From Brevibacterium sp. HMSC07C04 (GTDB lineage: Bacteria; Actinomycetota; Actinomycetes; Actinomycetales; Brevibacteriaceae), in NCBI RefSeq assembly GCF_001815905.1, contig NZ_KV823280.1, positions 65,300 through 129,299 of the forward strand: DNA of 64,000 nt, read 5' to 3'. Position 1 is the stretch's first letter; every line of letters begins with the position of its first letter. A program made the translations under genes and the position numbers. The notes beneath the pieces are model-generated. The model did no database searches, had not been told where the DNA came from, and was given only the letters and a program-made list of their open reading frames with translations. This document shows, piece by piece, positions 23,672 through 32,726 of this stretch.

Positions 23672-26600
23672 GATTCGTCCTCTCCGGTCTGGACGGCGGG
23701 GCACGAGCGCTTGACCGGGCAATAGCGGCAGGCCTGGGCACTAGGTGTGGCTGGGAACTGGGCCGAGCGAATGCCGGCTGCGGTTGGCCGCACGCTGTCG
23801 GCCAGGAATGCACGTCGTGTTTCTTCACTCATGGCGTCTTGGGTGCGCACGTTCGATGTTCCACGCGCCCCGGCAGCTTTGCGGGGATACATGAGCATGC
23901 CGCCCCCGGCGCCGTTGCCGAAGTCCTGCAGCGGAGCCGAAGCGGTTTCCTCCGCTATGCGGGCCCCGGGCAGACCCATGGCTGCCTGATAGGCGGCCAG
24001 CTGCGGATCGGCTTGCGCGTCTTCTTTGGATTTCGGGGTTTTTCCGGTCTTGAAGTCGACAATGTGCAGCCGGCCCTCGCTGTCGCGTTCCAGTCGGTCG
24101 ATGCGCCCGCGAATCAGCCAGCCTTCGCGGCTGTCGGCGACAAGGGTCTTTTCGGCGCCCATAAACCGGTAGCCGTCGCTGCGTCTGCTCACGAGGAAGT
24201 CGTTGAGGTTGCCCACCATGTCGAGCCCTTCGGCGTACTGTCTGTCGCGCTCCCATCGTGAGGCGAACTCAAGATGCTCAAAGCCCTCTTCGAATGCCGC
24301 TTTCAGCTCTGTGTAACCGCCGTGCGGATGTCTTTCGGCCAGAGAGTGTATGAGGGTTCCCAGCCGCTGGGCGTTTGTCGACGGCAGTGCGCCGGCGTGG
24401 CGCGACAGCAGCCATTTGAGCGGACACTCCAAGAACATTTCGAGGGTTGACGGTGAGATCGTCACGGGGGCGTCATCGGCTGCTGCGGGATCGACGGTGG
24501 ACCGTTCGCGCCATGCACTCCACGTATGAGGCGACGCGGCTTCTACACCGGCTTCGGCGAGGCCCGCCAAAAGCAGCGCCCACGGTGCAGAGTCGTCTCT
24601 GCTGTTTTCAAACCGGCCGCGCGCAAATCCCACCAGCTGGCGCATTGACGCCGGCCCCACGGTCGCGTGGTCGGATACAGGGCTGAGAACACGGGGTTCG
24701 GGGGCCGGCTGTGTGCCCTCACGGCCGAACTGGGCGGCGGCTTTCTGCGTGTGCTCGAAGAACACTGACGGCAGGATTTCACCGTCATTGACGGCAAGAA
24801 CCACCGCCGTGGAGCGGGCCCGGGACAGCGCTGCTAGGAACATGCGGCCTTCGTCGCGGACCGTGGCCTTCTGCAGTTCACGGTAGCTGGGGGCGCTGTC
24901 GAGGGCCGCGAAAGCATCGATGCCACCGCCGCCTTCGTCACCATCGGCGATGCGCCACACACCGGCGGCTAGGTCTTCGTCGAGACGCTGTTGGAGGAAA
25001 ACGGATCCCCGGACCCTGGTGTTGGGCCACGTGCCCTCTTGGACATCGGCGATGATGACGTGTTCGAAATCGCGATGTGCCACCGCGGCCGGTGTGGACA
25101 CAATGACTTCGCGGCTCTGTCCGGAGTGCGCCAGGGAGTCCTGGGCAACCGCCTGGCCGAGAACTGTCACCGCAAAGCTTTCGGCGTCGACTTCTCTCCG
25201 GTCGGTGAACTTCTGTGCCAGCGTCTGCAGTCGGATGACGGCGTCGAGGTCCGCGTTGCGTTCGTCTTCTGGATCAGATTCCGCACGCCGCTGCCAGTCA
25301 TCGGCAACACCGAAGGCCTCCCAGACCTCCCATACGGCCGCTTCGGGTTCGAGCCTGCGCACCCGGTCTGCCGCAATCAGCACGTCTGCGAGCATGCGCA
25401 CCGTCCGGGGCGCGCTCGATGCAGCGTCTGGGCCGTGCACACCTGTCGGCGCGTCGGCGCTTTCAGCATGTGCTGCTGCAGCGGCCGCCAGAAGAGCACC
25501 CAGACTGCGGTCACCGCCGTCGTCCCTGCTGTCAGTGCGCATCAGCGCTCGACGCAGACTTCCCGCGCCGACAACGTCGAGCTCCCCGTAGGGGCCGGTG
25601 GCGATGTCTTCGCACAGGCGTTCGCGTTCACCCGGTTCGCAGCTGTCCCCAAGGGCCAGCAGACGAAGAATGTGGGCGGTTGCCGGCTGCGAACTCAGCG
25701 GCTGAACCTGCTTCTGCACCGGTATTCCGTGGGCTGCGAGCTCTGCCGCGAGCGCGGACGCAGACCCGGATGAGCGTGACAGCACAGCGCAGTCGTCCCA
25801 TTGTGCGCCGTCGTCGTGCCACGTGCGGATGAGGGAGGCCGCCAAGCGCGCTTGGTCGGACTGGGTGCTGACGGCACTGGCACACACGGTTGACGCTCCG
25901 GCGGCAAAATCTTCGGCTGAAGCTGGAACGTGCCGGCGGTGCAGATCAGACGAAATGATGCGGGCCAGGGAATCGTAGGCGCGGCGCACACCACCTGCAC
26001 CGCGGTGCACACGGGATGCTCCGTCGAGAGTGAAGGTCTGCGCGCCGGCTGCAAGCGATTGGAACAGCCTGCCGCCGGCACCGCGAAATCCCTGCACGGT
26101 CGTGTCGGGAGATGTCCACAGTCCTATCGTGGCGCCTTTGGATTCGAGCGCCAGCAGGAAGTCAAGCGCGGTGTCCGGGAAGTCCTGTGCTGAGTCAAGC
26201 AGAATGTGCGCCGGCAGGGGTTCAGAGGAGAAAGACCACTTCTGACCGGCCCTCGTGCCGTCGGCTGTGACGACTGCGGCTGCGCGGGCGAAGACCGCAG
26301 CGGTGTCGACTCCGCCGAAACCGGGGACCGCCAGGAGGTTTTCGTAGTCTTTGAGCACGACAGCCAGGGCCTGCCACTGCGCAAGTCCTCGCTGTCTGCC
26401 CAGCCGTTCGAGCTGGGCTGGTGTCACGCCGTAGCCCATGACGGCGTTGAGAGCGTCGCGCAGCTGACGGCGAAAGCCTGCGGTTGTCAGGAGTTCGGCG
26501 CTGAATCCGCCTGGCCACCGGGGGCCCGAAACCCGCCCGGATTCATAGCCTTCGAGAACTGAGGCGAGAAGATATTCCTGGTCCGCACCGGAAATGAAGT

Positions 26601-26910
26601 CAAGAGGCCGGCCGAAAACGGCGGCAGAGTGCGCTGAGACGAGCGAAAAGGCGTAGGAGTGGACTGACCGGGCGGCTGGTGCGGAGCGAATGCCGTCACC
26701 CGTCGGCAGGCGATCGCGCAGTGCATCTGCGTGCTCTCGGCTGGGCGTGAGCGCAAGAACGGACGGTTCTCCCCCGCGCTTGGCCAGCACGGAGTAGGAA
26801 TCGATCAGCTGCGCGGTCTTTCCCGTGCCCGGACCGCCGAAGACCGCGGTCCGCTGTCCGGCGAGCAGAGTTTCTGCAGCGCAGTTTCCTGCGGCTTCGT
26901 TTGTCCTCAT
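23668..26910 (-). CDS. adnA: AdnA subunit of the AdnAB helicase-nuclease
   Basis: 1080 aa partner of AdnB. Walker A is GGPGTGKTAQL near residue 25-35, but motif II reads LLDSAQD, with Ser replacing the catalytic Glu of DE-Q. This fits the known secondary role of the AdnA motor. The C-terminal nuclease carries GTLIHSLAE, RGRIDRLE and HIVDFKTGK. An Fe-S cluster is indicated by ECPLKW before the nuclease and CRYCPVKRSC near the end. ATG at 26910 has no clear ribosome site, so the mRNA may be leaderless. No recBCD or addAB is visible in this window. Motifs are seen; the biochemistry is from the mycobacterial complex. Confidence 0.92.
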   Translation of the reverse strand: MRTNEAAGNCAAETLLAGQRTAVFGGPGTGKTAQLIDSYSVLAKRGGEPSVLALTPSREHADALRDRLPTGDGIRSAPAARSVHSYAFSLVSAHSAAVFGRPLDFISGADQEYLLASVLEGYESGRVSGPRWPGGFSAELLTTAGFRRQLRDALNAVMGYGVTPAQLERLGRQRGLAQWQALAVVLKDYENLLAVPGFGGVDTAAVFARAAAVVTADGTRAGQKWSFSSEPLPAHILLDSAQDFPDTALDFLLALESKGATIGLWTSPDTTVQGFRGAGGRLFQSLAAGAQTFTLDGASRVHRGAGGVRRAYDSLARIISSDLHRRHVPASAEDFAAGASTVCASAVSTQSDQARLAASLIRTWHDDGAQWDDCAVLSRSSGSASALAAELAAHGIPVQKQVQPLSSQPATAHILRLLALGDSCEPGERERLCEDIATGPYGELDVVGAGSLRRALMRTDSRDDGGDRSLGALLAAAAAAHAESADAPTGVHGPDAASSAPRTVRMLADVLIAADRVRRLEPEAAVWEVWEAFGVADDWQRRAESDPEDERNADLDAVIRLQTLAQKFTDRREVDAESFAVTVLGQAVAQDSLAHSGQSREVIVSTPAAVAHRDFEHVIIADVQEGTWPNTRVRGSVFLQQRLDEDLAAGVWRIADGDEGGGGIDAFAALDSAPSYRELQKATVRDEGRMFLAALSRARSTAVVLAVNDGEILPSVFFEHTQKAAAQFGREGTQPAPEPRVLSPVSDHATVGPASMRQLVGFARGRFENSRDDSAPWALLLAGLAEAGVEAASPHTWSAWRERSTVDPAAADDAPVTISPSTLEMFLECPLKWLLSRHAGALPSTNAQRLGTLIHSLAERHPHGGYTELKAAFEEGFEHLEFASRWERDRQYAEGLDMVGNLNDFLVSRRSDGYRFMGAEKTLVADSREGWLIRGRIDRLERDSEGRLHIVDFKTGKTPKSKEDAQADPQLAAYQAAMGLPGARIAEETASAPLQDFGNGAGGGMLMYPRKAAGARGTSNVRTQDAMSEETRRAFLADSVRPTAAGIRSAQFPATPSAQACRYCPVKRSCPAVQTGEDES

Positions 26911-27036
26911 ACTGCTATTCGACCACGAAGCACTGACACGAGTCGCGTGCGTGTCGAACAGCTGTCAGCCGCCGTCCAGGGGCTCAGCCCGAACCCGGCA
27001 ACCACGCCGGGCCCATCCGCGTGCTTTGAAAAGCAC

Positions 27037-27042
27037 TAGAAT
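27037..27042 (+). promoter_or_regulatory. -10 hexamer TAGAAT upstream of the TetR gene
   Basis: Good actinobacterial -10 sequence about 62 bp before the TetR start. No -35 element can be assigned with confidence. Confidence 0.4.
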
Positions 27043-27104
27043 GATCTGTCATTCACCCCGCACCGGATCCTGTCCCGCACCCGCCGCCAGATAAGAGCTA
27101 CAGC

Positions 27105-27719
27105 ATGCCGCCGACACCTCGTATGAGACGCGCTCAGCGCCGCGCGCAGATCATCAGCGTTGCCACTTGCCAGTTTGCGCAAGAGGGCTACCACGCAACA
27201 TCGATGGACTCGATTGCCGCGAGCATAGGGGTGTCCAAACCGGTCCTGTACCAGCACTTCGAATCTAAGCTCGACCTTTTCCTTACGGTCCTCGACGAGG
27301 CTATCGAGAAGCTCAAGCGGATGCTCGCCGCTTTGCTCGAAAGCGGTCACGACCGACGCGAGCGCGTGCATTCGACCATTAAGAGCTTCTTCATGTTCGC
27401 GGTTGAAGACCGCGAGGCCTTTGATGTGCTCATCCGCGCCGACAACGAAAACGACGAAAGCCGCAGGCATTGGCGTGACGCGCTGGACAGCTTTGCCGAC
27501 ACCGTCAGCCGGTCTATCCGCCGCGACACGACTGTCACGCAGGCCGAAGCGAACATCCTCGGCCACGCCCTTGTCGGGATGGCGAAGCAGGCGGCTTTCG
27601 AATGGTCGCGCAACCGCGACTACGATCCTTATGAAAGTGCTCGTCTGGTCGGCATCCTCGCCTTTGACGGGCTGTCGGCCATTGAGGACCCCCAGGTGGA
27701 TCTGCGCCTGGGGGAATAA
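27105..27719 (+). CDS. TetR family transcriptional regulator (Rv3208-like)
   Basis: 204 aa one-component regulator. The N-terminal helix-turn-helix spans about residues 14-58 (ATSMDSIAASIGVSKPVLYQHF is its core, split here for length: ATSMDSIAA then SIGVSKPVLYQHF). The C-terminal domain is all-helical, presumably ligand binding and dimerising. It is followed 55 bp downstream by DUF3107, an association preserved widely in actinobacteria, and is divergent from adnA. It may control its own unit. Ligand and regulon unknown. The ATG is supported by homologue length; the ribosome site (AAGAGC) is weak. Confidence 0.9.
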   Translation: MPPTPRMRRAQRRAQIISVATCQFAQEGYHATSMDSIAASIGVSKPVLYQHFESKLDLFLTVLDEAIEKLKRMLAALLESGHDRRERVHSTIKSFFMFAVEDREAFDVLIRADNENDESRRHWRDALDSFADTVSRSIRRDTTVTQAEANILGHALVGMAKQAAFEWSRNRDYDPYESARLVGILAFDGLSAIEDPQVDLRLGE

Positions 27720-27774
27720 GCTCAGCCTCGTGAGAGGTTGCCCTTGCCAACCGCGAACCCGCCAAGGAGGCGCT

Positions 27775-27996
27775 ATGGAAATCAAAATCGGCATCACGCA
27801 GTCCACGCGTGAGATCACCGTCGAATCCGATCTTGACGCTCAACAGCTCAAAGAGCTCGTCGATTCCGCGCTGACGAACCGCACCCCTCTCGTACTGGAG
27901 GACGGTCAGCGCCGCGTTGTCGTGCCGGCCGATTCCATCGCCTATGTTGATTCCGGTCCGTCCACTCAGGGCAGGGTCGGCTTCGGCATCAGCTGA
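27775..27996 (+). CDS. DUF3107 family small protein
   Basis: 73 aa, matching the family length (Rv3208A/TB9.4 in M. tuberculosis). The ATG has a strong AAGGAGG site. The sequence MEIKIGITQSTREITVE opens a compact beta-rich fold, and the C-terminus DSGPSTQGRVGFGIS is the conserved family end. It is downstream of the TetR gene and ends in a strong terminator. Function unknown; the TetR-DUF3107 pair is a conserved unit rather than a toxin-antitoxin module, for which I see no sign. Confidence 0.92.
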   Translation: MEIKIGITQSTREITVESDLDAQQLKELVDSALTNRTPLVLEDGQRRVVVPADSIAYVDSGPSTQGRVGFGIS

Positions 27997-28005
27997 TCGG
28001 CACAG

Positions 28006-28041
28006 AAAAAGGGGGAGGCTGTGGGCCTCCCCCCCTTTTTT
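28006..28041. terminator. Bidirectional intrinsic terminator
   Basis: Stem AAAAAGGGGGAGGC paired with GCCTC and a C/T run, flanked by A and T tracts on either side. It serves both DUF3107 and the convergent ferritin-like gene. Confidence 0.9.
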
Positions 28042-28111
28042 GAGTTCGCACCGGCGTCCATCGCACGAGGCGCCGGGCCCCTCCCGCGTTCACGCCGGGG
28101 TGAACGCGGGC

Positions 28112-28741
28112 TCAGGCGGTGAGCCCGAGGTCCGACATGCGCTTGGAGTGTCCTGCGAGCAGCCGCTGCAGAAGAGGTTCGTCAGGCTTTTTGAACACCG
28201 TGTCCGGAATCGCTGCGAATTCGCGAATGCGGGTGAGCGATTCGGCGACGAGCTTGCGTCCCCACAGTGCCAGGCGGCTGCCGATCACCTCGTCGCCTGC
28301 AACAACAGAGTGCAGGCATTCCCGGAGATAGTCGGCCGAGCGTGTATCATCGAACACGGAATCGACGACCTCTCGACTCTTGGGGTCAAGAGCTGTGAGG
28401 GCGCTTCGGCAGTACTCGGTCATGATCCCGTCGTAGACGTAGACCTTCATGACGGATTCGTACCAGTCTTTGGGTCGAGTGCGTTCCCGGAAAGCGCGGA
28501 ACGAACCCGCCTGGCTTTCCATGAGGCTCGTCAGATCCCCGCCCAAGTCCGCCACCCGCGACGCCAGCCGCTCGAAGTGTTCGAGCGAATGCCCCGCAAG
28601 ACGCGCAAGGCCGATGGATTCGCGGATGCTTGGCGCGTGCTGTGAGTCCGTTGATGTGAGTTCAAACGTCGAAAGTGCGTGGAAGGCCAAAACGGACAGC
28701 GTTGCCGCGTGGACTTCTTCAGGCGTGTTGGAGTCGGGCAT
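28112..28741 (-). CDS. Ferritin-like / MiaE-like protein (Rv3210c type)
   Basis: 209 aa, mostly helical. It resembles the ferritin-like-fold proteins found beside the DEAD-box helicase in actinobacteria. Possible metal ligands are Glu and His in FELTS, AGHSLEHFERLA and HSVVAGDEVIGSR, in line with a four-helix di-iron bundle, but I cannot place all carboxylates. MiaE itself hydroxylates tRNA ms2io6A; equating the two is speculative. It is convergent with DUF3107 and divergent from the helicase. Confidence 0.7.
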   Translation of the reverse strand: MPDSNTPEEVHAATLSVLAFHALSTFELTSTDSQHAPSIRESIGLARLAGHSLEHFERLASRVADLGGDLTSLMESQAGSFRAFRERTRPKDWYESVMKVYVYDGIMTEYCRSALTALDPKSREVVDSVFDDTRSADYLRECLHSVVAGDEVIGSRLALWGRKLVAESLTRIREFAAIPDTVFKKPDEPLLQRLLAGHSKRMSDLGLTA

Positions 28742-28799
28742 GGCCCTAGCCTAACCGCCGCGAGTGCGTTCGCCGCACCGGATAGACAATAGGAAAAAT

Positions 28800-30305
28800 G
28801 TGACTGAACAGAAGACTTTTGCTGACTTCGGGGTTTCCGGCCCCATTGTCGCGGCTCTTGCCGATCACGGCATCACCGAGCCCTTCCCCATCCAATCGAT
28901 GACCCTGCCGATCGCGCTCGGCGGGGCAGACATCATCGGCCAGGCGCAGACGGGCACCGGCAAGACCCTCGGCTTCGGCCTGCCGCTGCTGCAGCGCCTC
29001 GACGCCCCGGTCCGTCCGGAGTTCGCTCCGGCGGAAAGCCCTGCCCCGCTGGTTCCCGAAGCCGGTCGTGCCCCGCGCGGTCTCGTTGTTGCGCCGACGC
29101 GTGAGCTCGCCCAGCAGGTCGCCGGTGAGCTTGCGACCGCTGCGGCCAAGCTGCAGGTCAAGGTCGTCACCATCTACGGCGGTCGGGACTACGAACCGCA
29201 GATTGAATCGCTCAAGGCCGGCGCCGATGTCGTCGTCGGAACTCCGGGCCGCCTGCTGGACCTGTACGGCCGCCGGATTCTCAAGCTCAGCGAAATCACG
29301 ACCGTGGTTCTCGACGAGGCCGACGAAATGCTCGACCTGGGCTTCCTGCCGGATGTCGAGCGGATCATCTCCGCCCTGCCGGACAATCGTCAGACGATGC
29401 TGTTCTCGGCGACTATGCCGGGTGCGGTTGTCACCATGGCTCGTCGCTACATGAGTCAGCCCACTCACATTCGCGCGGTCAATGAGCAGTCGGCTCACGA
29501 AAAGACTGCGAACATCAAGCAGTTCGCCTATCGTGCACACGCCATGGACAAGGCTGAGCTTGTCGGCCGCGTCCTGCAGTCAGAGGGCCGCGGCCGAACC
29601 ATCATCTTCGCCAAAACCAAGCGCACCGCCGACCGTCTGGCCGAAGAGCTCACGGATCGCGGTTTCAACGCCCGTCCGCTGCACGGAGATCTCAACCAGC
29701 AGGCGCGAGAGCGCGCTCTGAAGAACTTCCGCACCGGCAAAACCGACATTCTGGTCGCCACCGATGTCGCTGCCCGCGGCATCGACGTTGAGGATGTCAC
29801 CCACGTCATCAACTACCAGTGCCCGGATGACGAAAGCACCTACATTCACCGGGTGGGCCGCACTGGTCGTGCCGGCAGCACCGGCATCGCGATCACACTC
29901 GTCGACTGGGACGACATTCCGCGCTGGAACATGATCGCGCGCACTCTGGAGCAGGACCTCGAAGCCAAGGAAACCTACTCCACGTCCTCTCACCTGTTTG
30001 AAGAGCAGAACATTCCCAAGGGCACCAAGGGGCGCCTGCCGCGGGCTCAGGCTGCGCGGTCTGAAGGTTCGGGCGGACGCTCTGGACGCGGCGGTGACAA
30101 GAGAAGACCAGCACGCGGCGAGCGCCGTCGCGATGACAGCAGACCTCGGCGCCCGCGTCGCCGCACCCGCGGGGGCAAGAGCGTCGAGCAGGGTTCAGTC
30201 GCGCAGAAGTCCGATTCAGCGCAGCAGCCGAAGAACTCTGGTGGAGATGCCCCGAAACCTCGTCGCCGTCGCCGTCGCACCCGGGGTGGAGCTTCCGAAG
30301 GCTGA
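28800..30305 (+). CDS. DEAD-box ATP-dependent RNA helicase
   Basis: 501 aa. All motifs are present: Q-motif FPIQSMTLPIAL, AQTGTGKTLGF (I), PTRELAQQV (Ia), TPGRLLDLYG, VLDEADEMLD (II), FSATMPG (III), ATDVAARGIDVEDV (V) and HRVGRTGRAG (VI). A basic C-terminal tail rich in Arg, Gly and Lys (about residues 430-501, including RRRRRRTRGG) likely binds RNA. GTG at 28800 with AGGA upstream was chosen. The family acts in ribosome assembly and mRNA decay at low temperature. RhlE/DeaD-type, Rv3211-like by position; the exact subfamily is not settled. Confidence 0.93.
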   Translation: MTEQKTFADFGVSGPIVAALADHGITEPFPIQSMTLPIALGGADIIGQAQTGTGKTLGFGLPLLQRLDAPVRPEFAPAESPAPLVPEAGRAPRGLVVAPTRELAQQVAGELATAAAKLQVKVVTIYGGRDYEPQIESLKAGADVVVGTPGRLLDLYGRRILKLSEITTVVLDEADEMLDLGFLPDVERIISALPDNRQTMLFSATMPGAVVTMARRYMSQPTHIRAVNEQSAHEKTANIKQFAYRAHAMDKAELVGRVLQSEGRGRTIIFAKTKRTADRLAEELTDRGFNARPLHGDLNQQARERALKNFRTGKTDILVATDVAARGIDVEDVTHVINYQCPDDESTYIHRVGRTGRAGSTGIAITLVDWDDIPRWNMIARTLEQDLEAKETYSTSSHLFEEQNIPKGTKGRLPRAQAARSEGSGGRSGRGGDKRRPARGERRRDDSRPRRPRRRTRGGKSVEQGSVAQKSDSAQQPKNSGGDAPKPRRRRRRTRGGASEG

Positions 30306-30330
30306 CCAGCTTCAGAAAGTGCCGAACGGC

Positions 30331-31176
30331 TCAGGCTTCGAGGATCTCGACTCCGCGAGCTCGTTCGGCGATTCTTTCCAGCTGCTCCGGTTCGGTGGTG
30401 TTCTCCCCGAGCCGGTTCGGCTTTCCCGCGCCGTGGTAGTCGGATGATCCCGTGACGATGAGGTCGTGCTTCGCAGCCATGCGCCGCAGTCGGCGTCGGC
30501 CTTCGGGTGGGTTGTCCCTGTGTTCGATTTCCAGGCCGTCCAGCCCTGCCTCAATGAGTTCGCGAATAGCCGCATCGCCGAGTACGCGGCCGCGAGCTGA
30601 TGCCAGCGGATGAGCGAACACGGCGACTCCCCCGGCGTCGTGAACCATGTGCACCGCGTCGATCGCGGAGATCGCTGGGATCGGAACGTAGTACGGTCCG
30701 CGCGGCGAAAGCAGATGGGCGAACGCCGCGGTCCGGTCGGCTGCGAATCCGCCTGCCACGAGTGCATCGGCAATGTGCGGCCGCCCTATTGTAGTTTCGG
30801 GGCCTACGACTGCCAGAAGATCGTCCCAGTTCAGCGGGAAGTCTCTGCTGAGCAGTTCGACCATGCGCCGGCCCCTTTCCAGGCGGGCTCTGCGCATATC
30901 GGCAATCGCGGCAGCAAGCTCTGTGCCCTCGGGATTGTGCAGATAGCTCAGCAGGTGCACTGTCACCCCGTCGTGTTTGCACGAGACTTCCATACCGCGC
31001 ACCAGGCTGATGCCCTCCCGCTTGGCAGCCGTGGCCGCCTCGGCCCATCCGCGGACCGTGTCGTGATCTGTGAGCCCCACGGTCGTCAAACCGGCCTGCG
31101 CGGCTTCTTTCAGCAGTTCGCCAGGCGGCTGTGTGCCGTCGGAGAAGCTCGAGTGGGTGTGCAGATCGATCGACAT
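30331..31176 (-). CDS. PHP domain phosphoesterase
   Basis: 281 aa. The four PHP metal motifs are visible: DLHTHSSFSDG at the start, GLTDHDTV near 35, GMEVSCKHDGVTVHLL near 62, and the late FAHPLA and SSDYHG. The family includes RNase AM / 3',5'-nucleoside bisphosphate phosphatase (YciV-like), the likeliest activity. ATG follows TAGACT by 7 nt, so the mRNA is probably leaderless. It is divergent from aminopeptidase P with a 56-bp shared spacer and convergent with the DEAD-box gene (25 bp apart). Confidence 0.9.
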   Translation of the reverse strand: MSIDLHTHSSFSDGTQPPGELLKEAAQAGLTTVGLTDHDTVRGWAEAATAAKREGISLVRGMEVSCKHDGVTVHLLSYLHNPEGTELAAAIADMRRARLERGRRMVELLSRDFPLNWDDLLAVVGPETTIGRPHIADALVAGGFAADRTAAFAHLLSPRGPYYVPIPAISAIDAVHMVHDAGGVAVFAHPLASARGRVLGDAAIRELIEAGLDGLEIEHRDNPPEGRRRLRRMAAKHDLIVTGSSDYHGAGKPNRLGENTTEPEQLERIAERARGVEILEA

Positions 31177-31183
31177 GCCACAC

Positions 31184-31189
31184 AGTCTA
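31184..31189 (-). promoter_or_regulatory. -10 TAGACT for a leaderless PHP-gene transcript
   Basis: Minus-strand TAGACT ends 7 nt before the ATG at 31176. It lies back to back with the pepP promoter in a 56-bp intergenic region. Confidence 0.55.
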
Positions 31190-31220
31190 CTGAGGCGACT
31201 GACACGACAGGGCTGGCGAC

Positions 31221-31226
31221 TATGCT
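31221..31226 (+). promoter_or_regulatory. -10 TATGCT for a leaderless pepP transcript
   Basis: TATGCT ends 6 nt before the ATG at 31233; no Shine-Dalgarno sequence fits in between. Confidence 0.5.
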
Positions 31227-31232
31227 GGTGGC

Positions 31233-32726
31233 ATGACTACTGATCAGGCTCTTGAAGACCGTGTCAACAACCGTTCCCGCAGGCCGAACTCAAAAGCATT
31301 CCGCGATTTTGTAGCTCAGGGGTGGGAGCGCACTCCCGTTCCCGCCGAAGCCCTCGAAGCGTCCCGCTTCACCCCCGCCCGCCGCGAAGCAGTCTCCCAG
31401 GCGTTTCCCGGCGAAAGGGTTGTCGTGCCGGCCGGAAGTCTCAAGGTCCGGTCCAATGACACCGACTATCCTTTCCGCCCGCACTCGGCGTTCATTCATC
31501 TGACCGGGCTGCACGCTGATCTCGAACCGGACTCGGTGCTGGTGTTCGAACCGACCGAAAACGGCCACGATGTCACGTTCTACTTCAGCCCGCGTGCAGG
31601 AGCGGACACAGAAGAGTTCTTTTCGGACTCACGCTACGGCGAATACTGGGTCGGCAAGCGCCCGGAGCTGGAAACCATGGAGACCATGACAGGCGTGTCC
31701 TGCCGGCCCGTCTCCGAAGCCGCCGATTCGATCACGAAAGACCTCGGAAGCACGTCGGTGCGTCTGCTGCGCGGTGCTGACACCAGCCTTGAAGCCCAGG
31801 TTGATTCCGCTCGACGGGCAGTCCAGGCCGACCTCGAGGCCAGCCAGGCCGGTGACGACGAACTCGCCCAGTTCCTGTCTGAGCTGCGCCTGATCAAGGA
31901 CGACTACGAGATCAGCGAAGTCCGCCGGGCAATCGCCATCACCCGCGACGGGTTCGACCACATCATCGACAGCCTCGACGAAGCCGTAGGCCACCACCGC
32001 GGCGAGAGGGTCATCGAAACCGCATTCTGGAAGGCCGCCCGCACCGAGGGCAACAACGTCGGCTACGAAACGATCGCCGCTGCCGGCAACAACGCCTGCA
32101 CCCTCCACTGGACGAAGAACACCGGCAAGGTCAACCCCGGTGATCTTCTGCTGGTAGACGCCGGGGCAGAAGCCGACAGCCTGTACACGGCCGACATCAC
32201 CCGCACCATCCCGATCGGCGGTCGCTTCACGGATGTCCAGGCGCGCATCTACGACGCGGTCCTTGAAGCTGCCGATGCCGCCTTTGCCCTCGCCGGTGAG
32301 CACGTCAACCGGCCCGTGAAGTTCGCGGAGATTCACGACGCCGCTATGCGCGTCATCGCGCATCGGCTGGAAGAGTGGGGGCTTCTGCCCGTTTCGGCTG
32401 AGGAATCGCTCAAACCGGAAGGGCAGCAGCACCGCCGGTGGATGGTCCACGGCACCAGCCACCACCTGGGTCTGGACGTTCACGACTGCGCTCAGGCGCG
32501 TGCTGACATGTATCTGGGAGCTGATCTCAAGCCGGGCATGATCTTCACGATTGAGCCGGGGCTGTACTTCAAGGAAGAGGATCTGCTGCTGCCCGAAGAG
32601 TACCGCGGCATCGGCGTGCGGATCGAAGACGACATTCTCGTCACCGACGACGGCGTGGAAAACCTGTCAGTCGGCTTCCCGCGAACCCGCGAAGAAATCG
32701 AAGCCTGGGTGCAGGGGCGCAGCTGA
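31233..32726 (+). CDS. pepP: Xaa-Pro aminopeptidase (aminopeptidase P, M24B)
   Basis: 497 aa dimetal peptidase that removes N-terminal residues preceding proline. The N-terminal creatinase-like domain covers roughly residues 40-220 (YPFRPHSAFIHLTGL). The catalytic pita-bread domain follows, with metal ligands in LLVDAGAEADSLYTADITRT, HGTSHHLGLDVHD, FTIEPGLYF and GVRIEDDILV. It is cytosolic. The P1-family peptidase gene follows with no gap (TGA then GTG), so the two peptidases are probably made together. Confidence 0.95.
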   Translation: MTTDQALEDRVNNRSRRPNSKAFRDFVAQGWERTPVPAEALEASRFTPARREAVSQAFPGERVVVPAGSLKVRSNDTDYPFRPHSAFIHLTGLHADLEPDSVLVFEPTENGHDVTFYFSPRAGADTEEFFSDSRYGEYWVGKRPELETMETMTGVSCRPVSEAADSITKDLGSTSVRLLRGADTSLEAQVDSARRAVQADLEASQAGDDELAQFLSELRLIKDDYEISEVRRAIAITRDGFDHIIDSLDEAVGHHRGERVIETAFWKAARTEGNNVGYETIAAAGNNACTLHWTKNTGKVNPGDLLLVDAGAEADSLYTADITRTIPIGGRFTDVQARIYDAVLEAADAAFALAGEHVNRPVKFAEIHDAAMRVIAHRLEEWGLLPVSAEESLKPEGQQHRRWMVHGTSHHLGLDVHDCAQARADMYLGADLKPGMIFTIEPGLYFKEEDLLLPEEYRGIGVRIEDDILVTDDGVENLSVGFPRTREEIEAWVQGRS

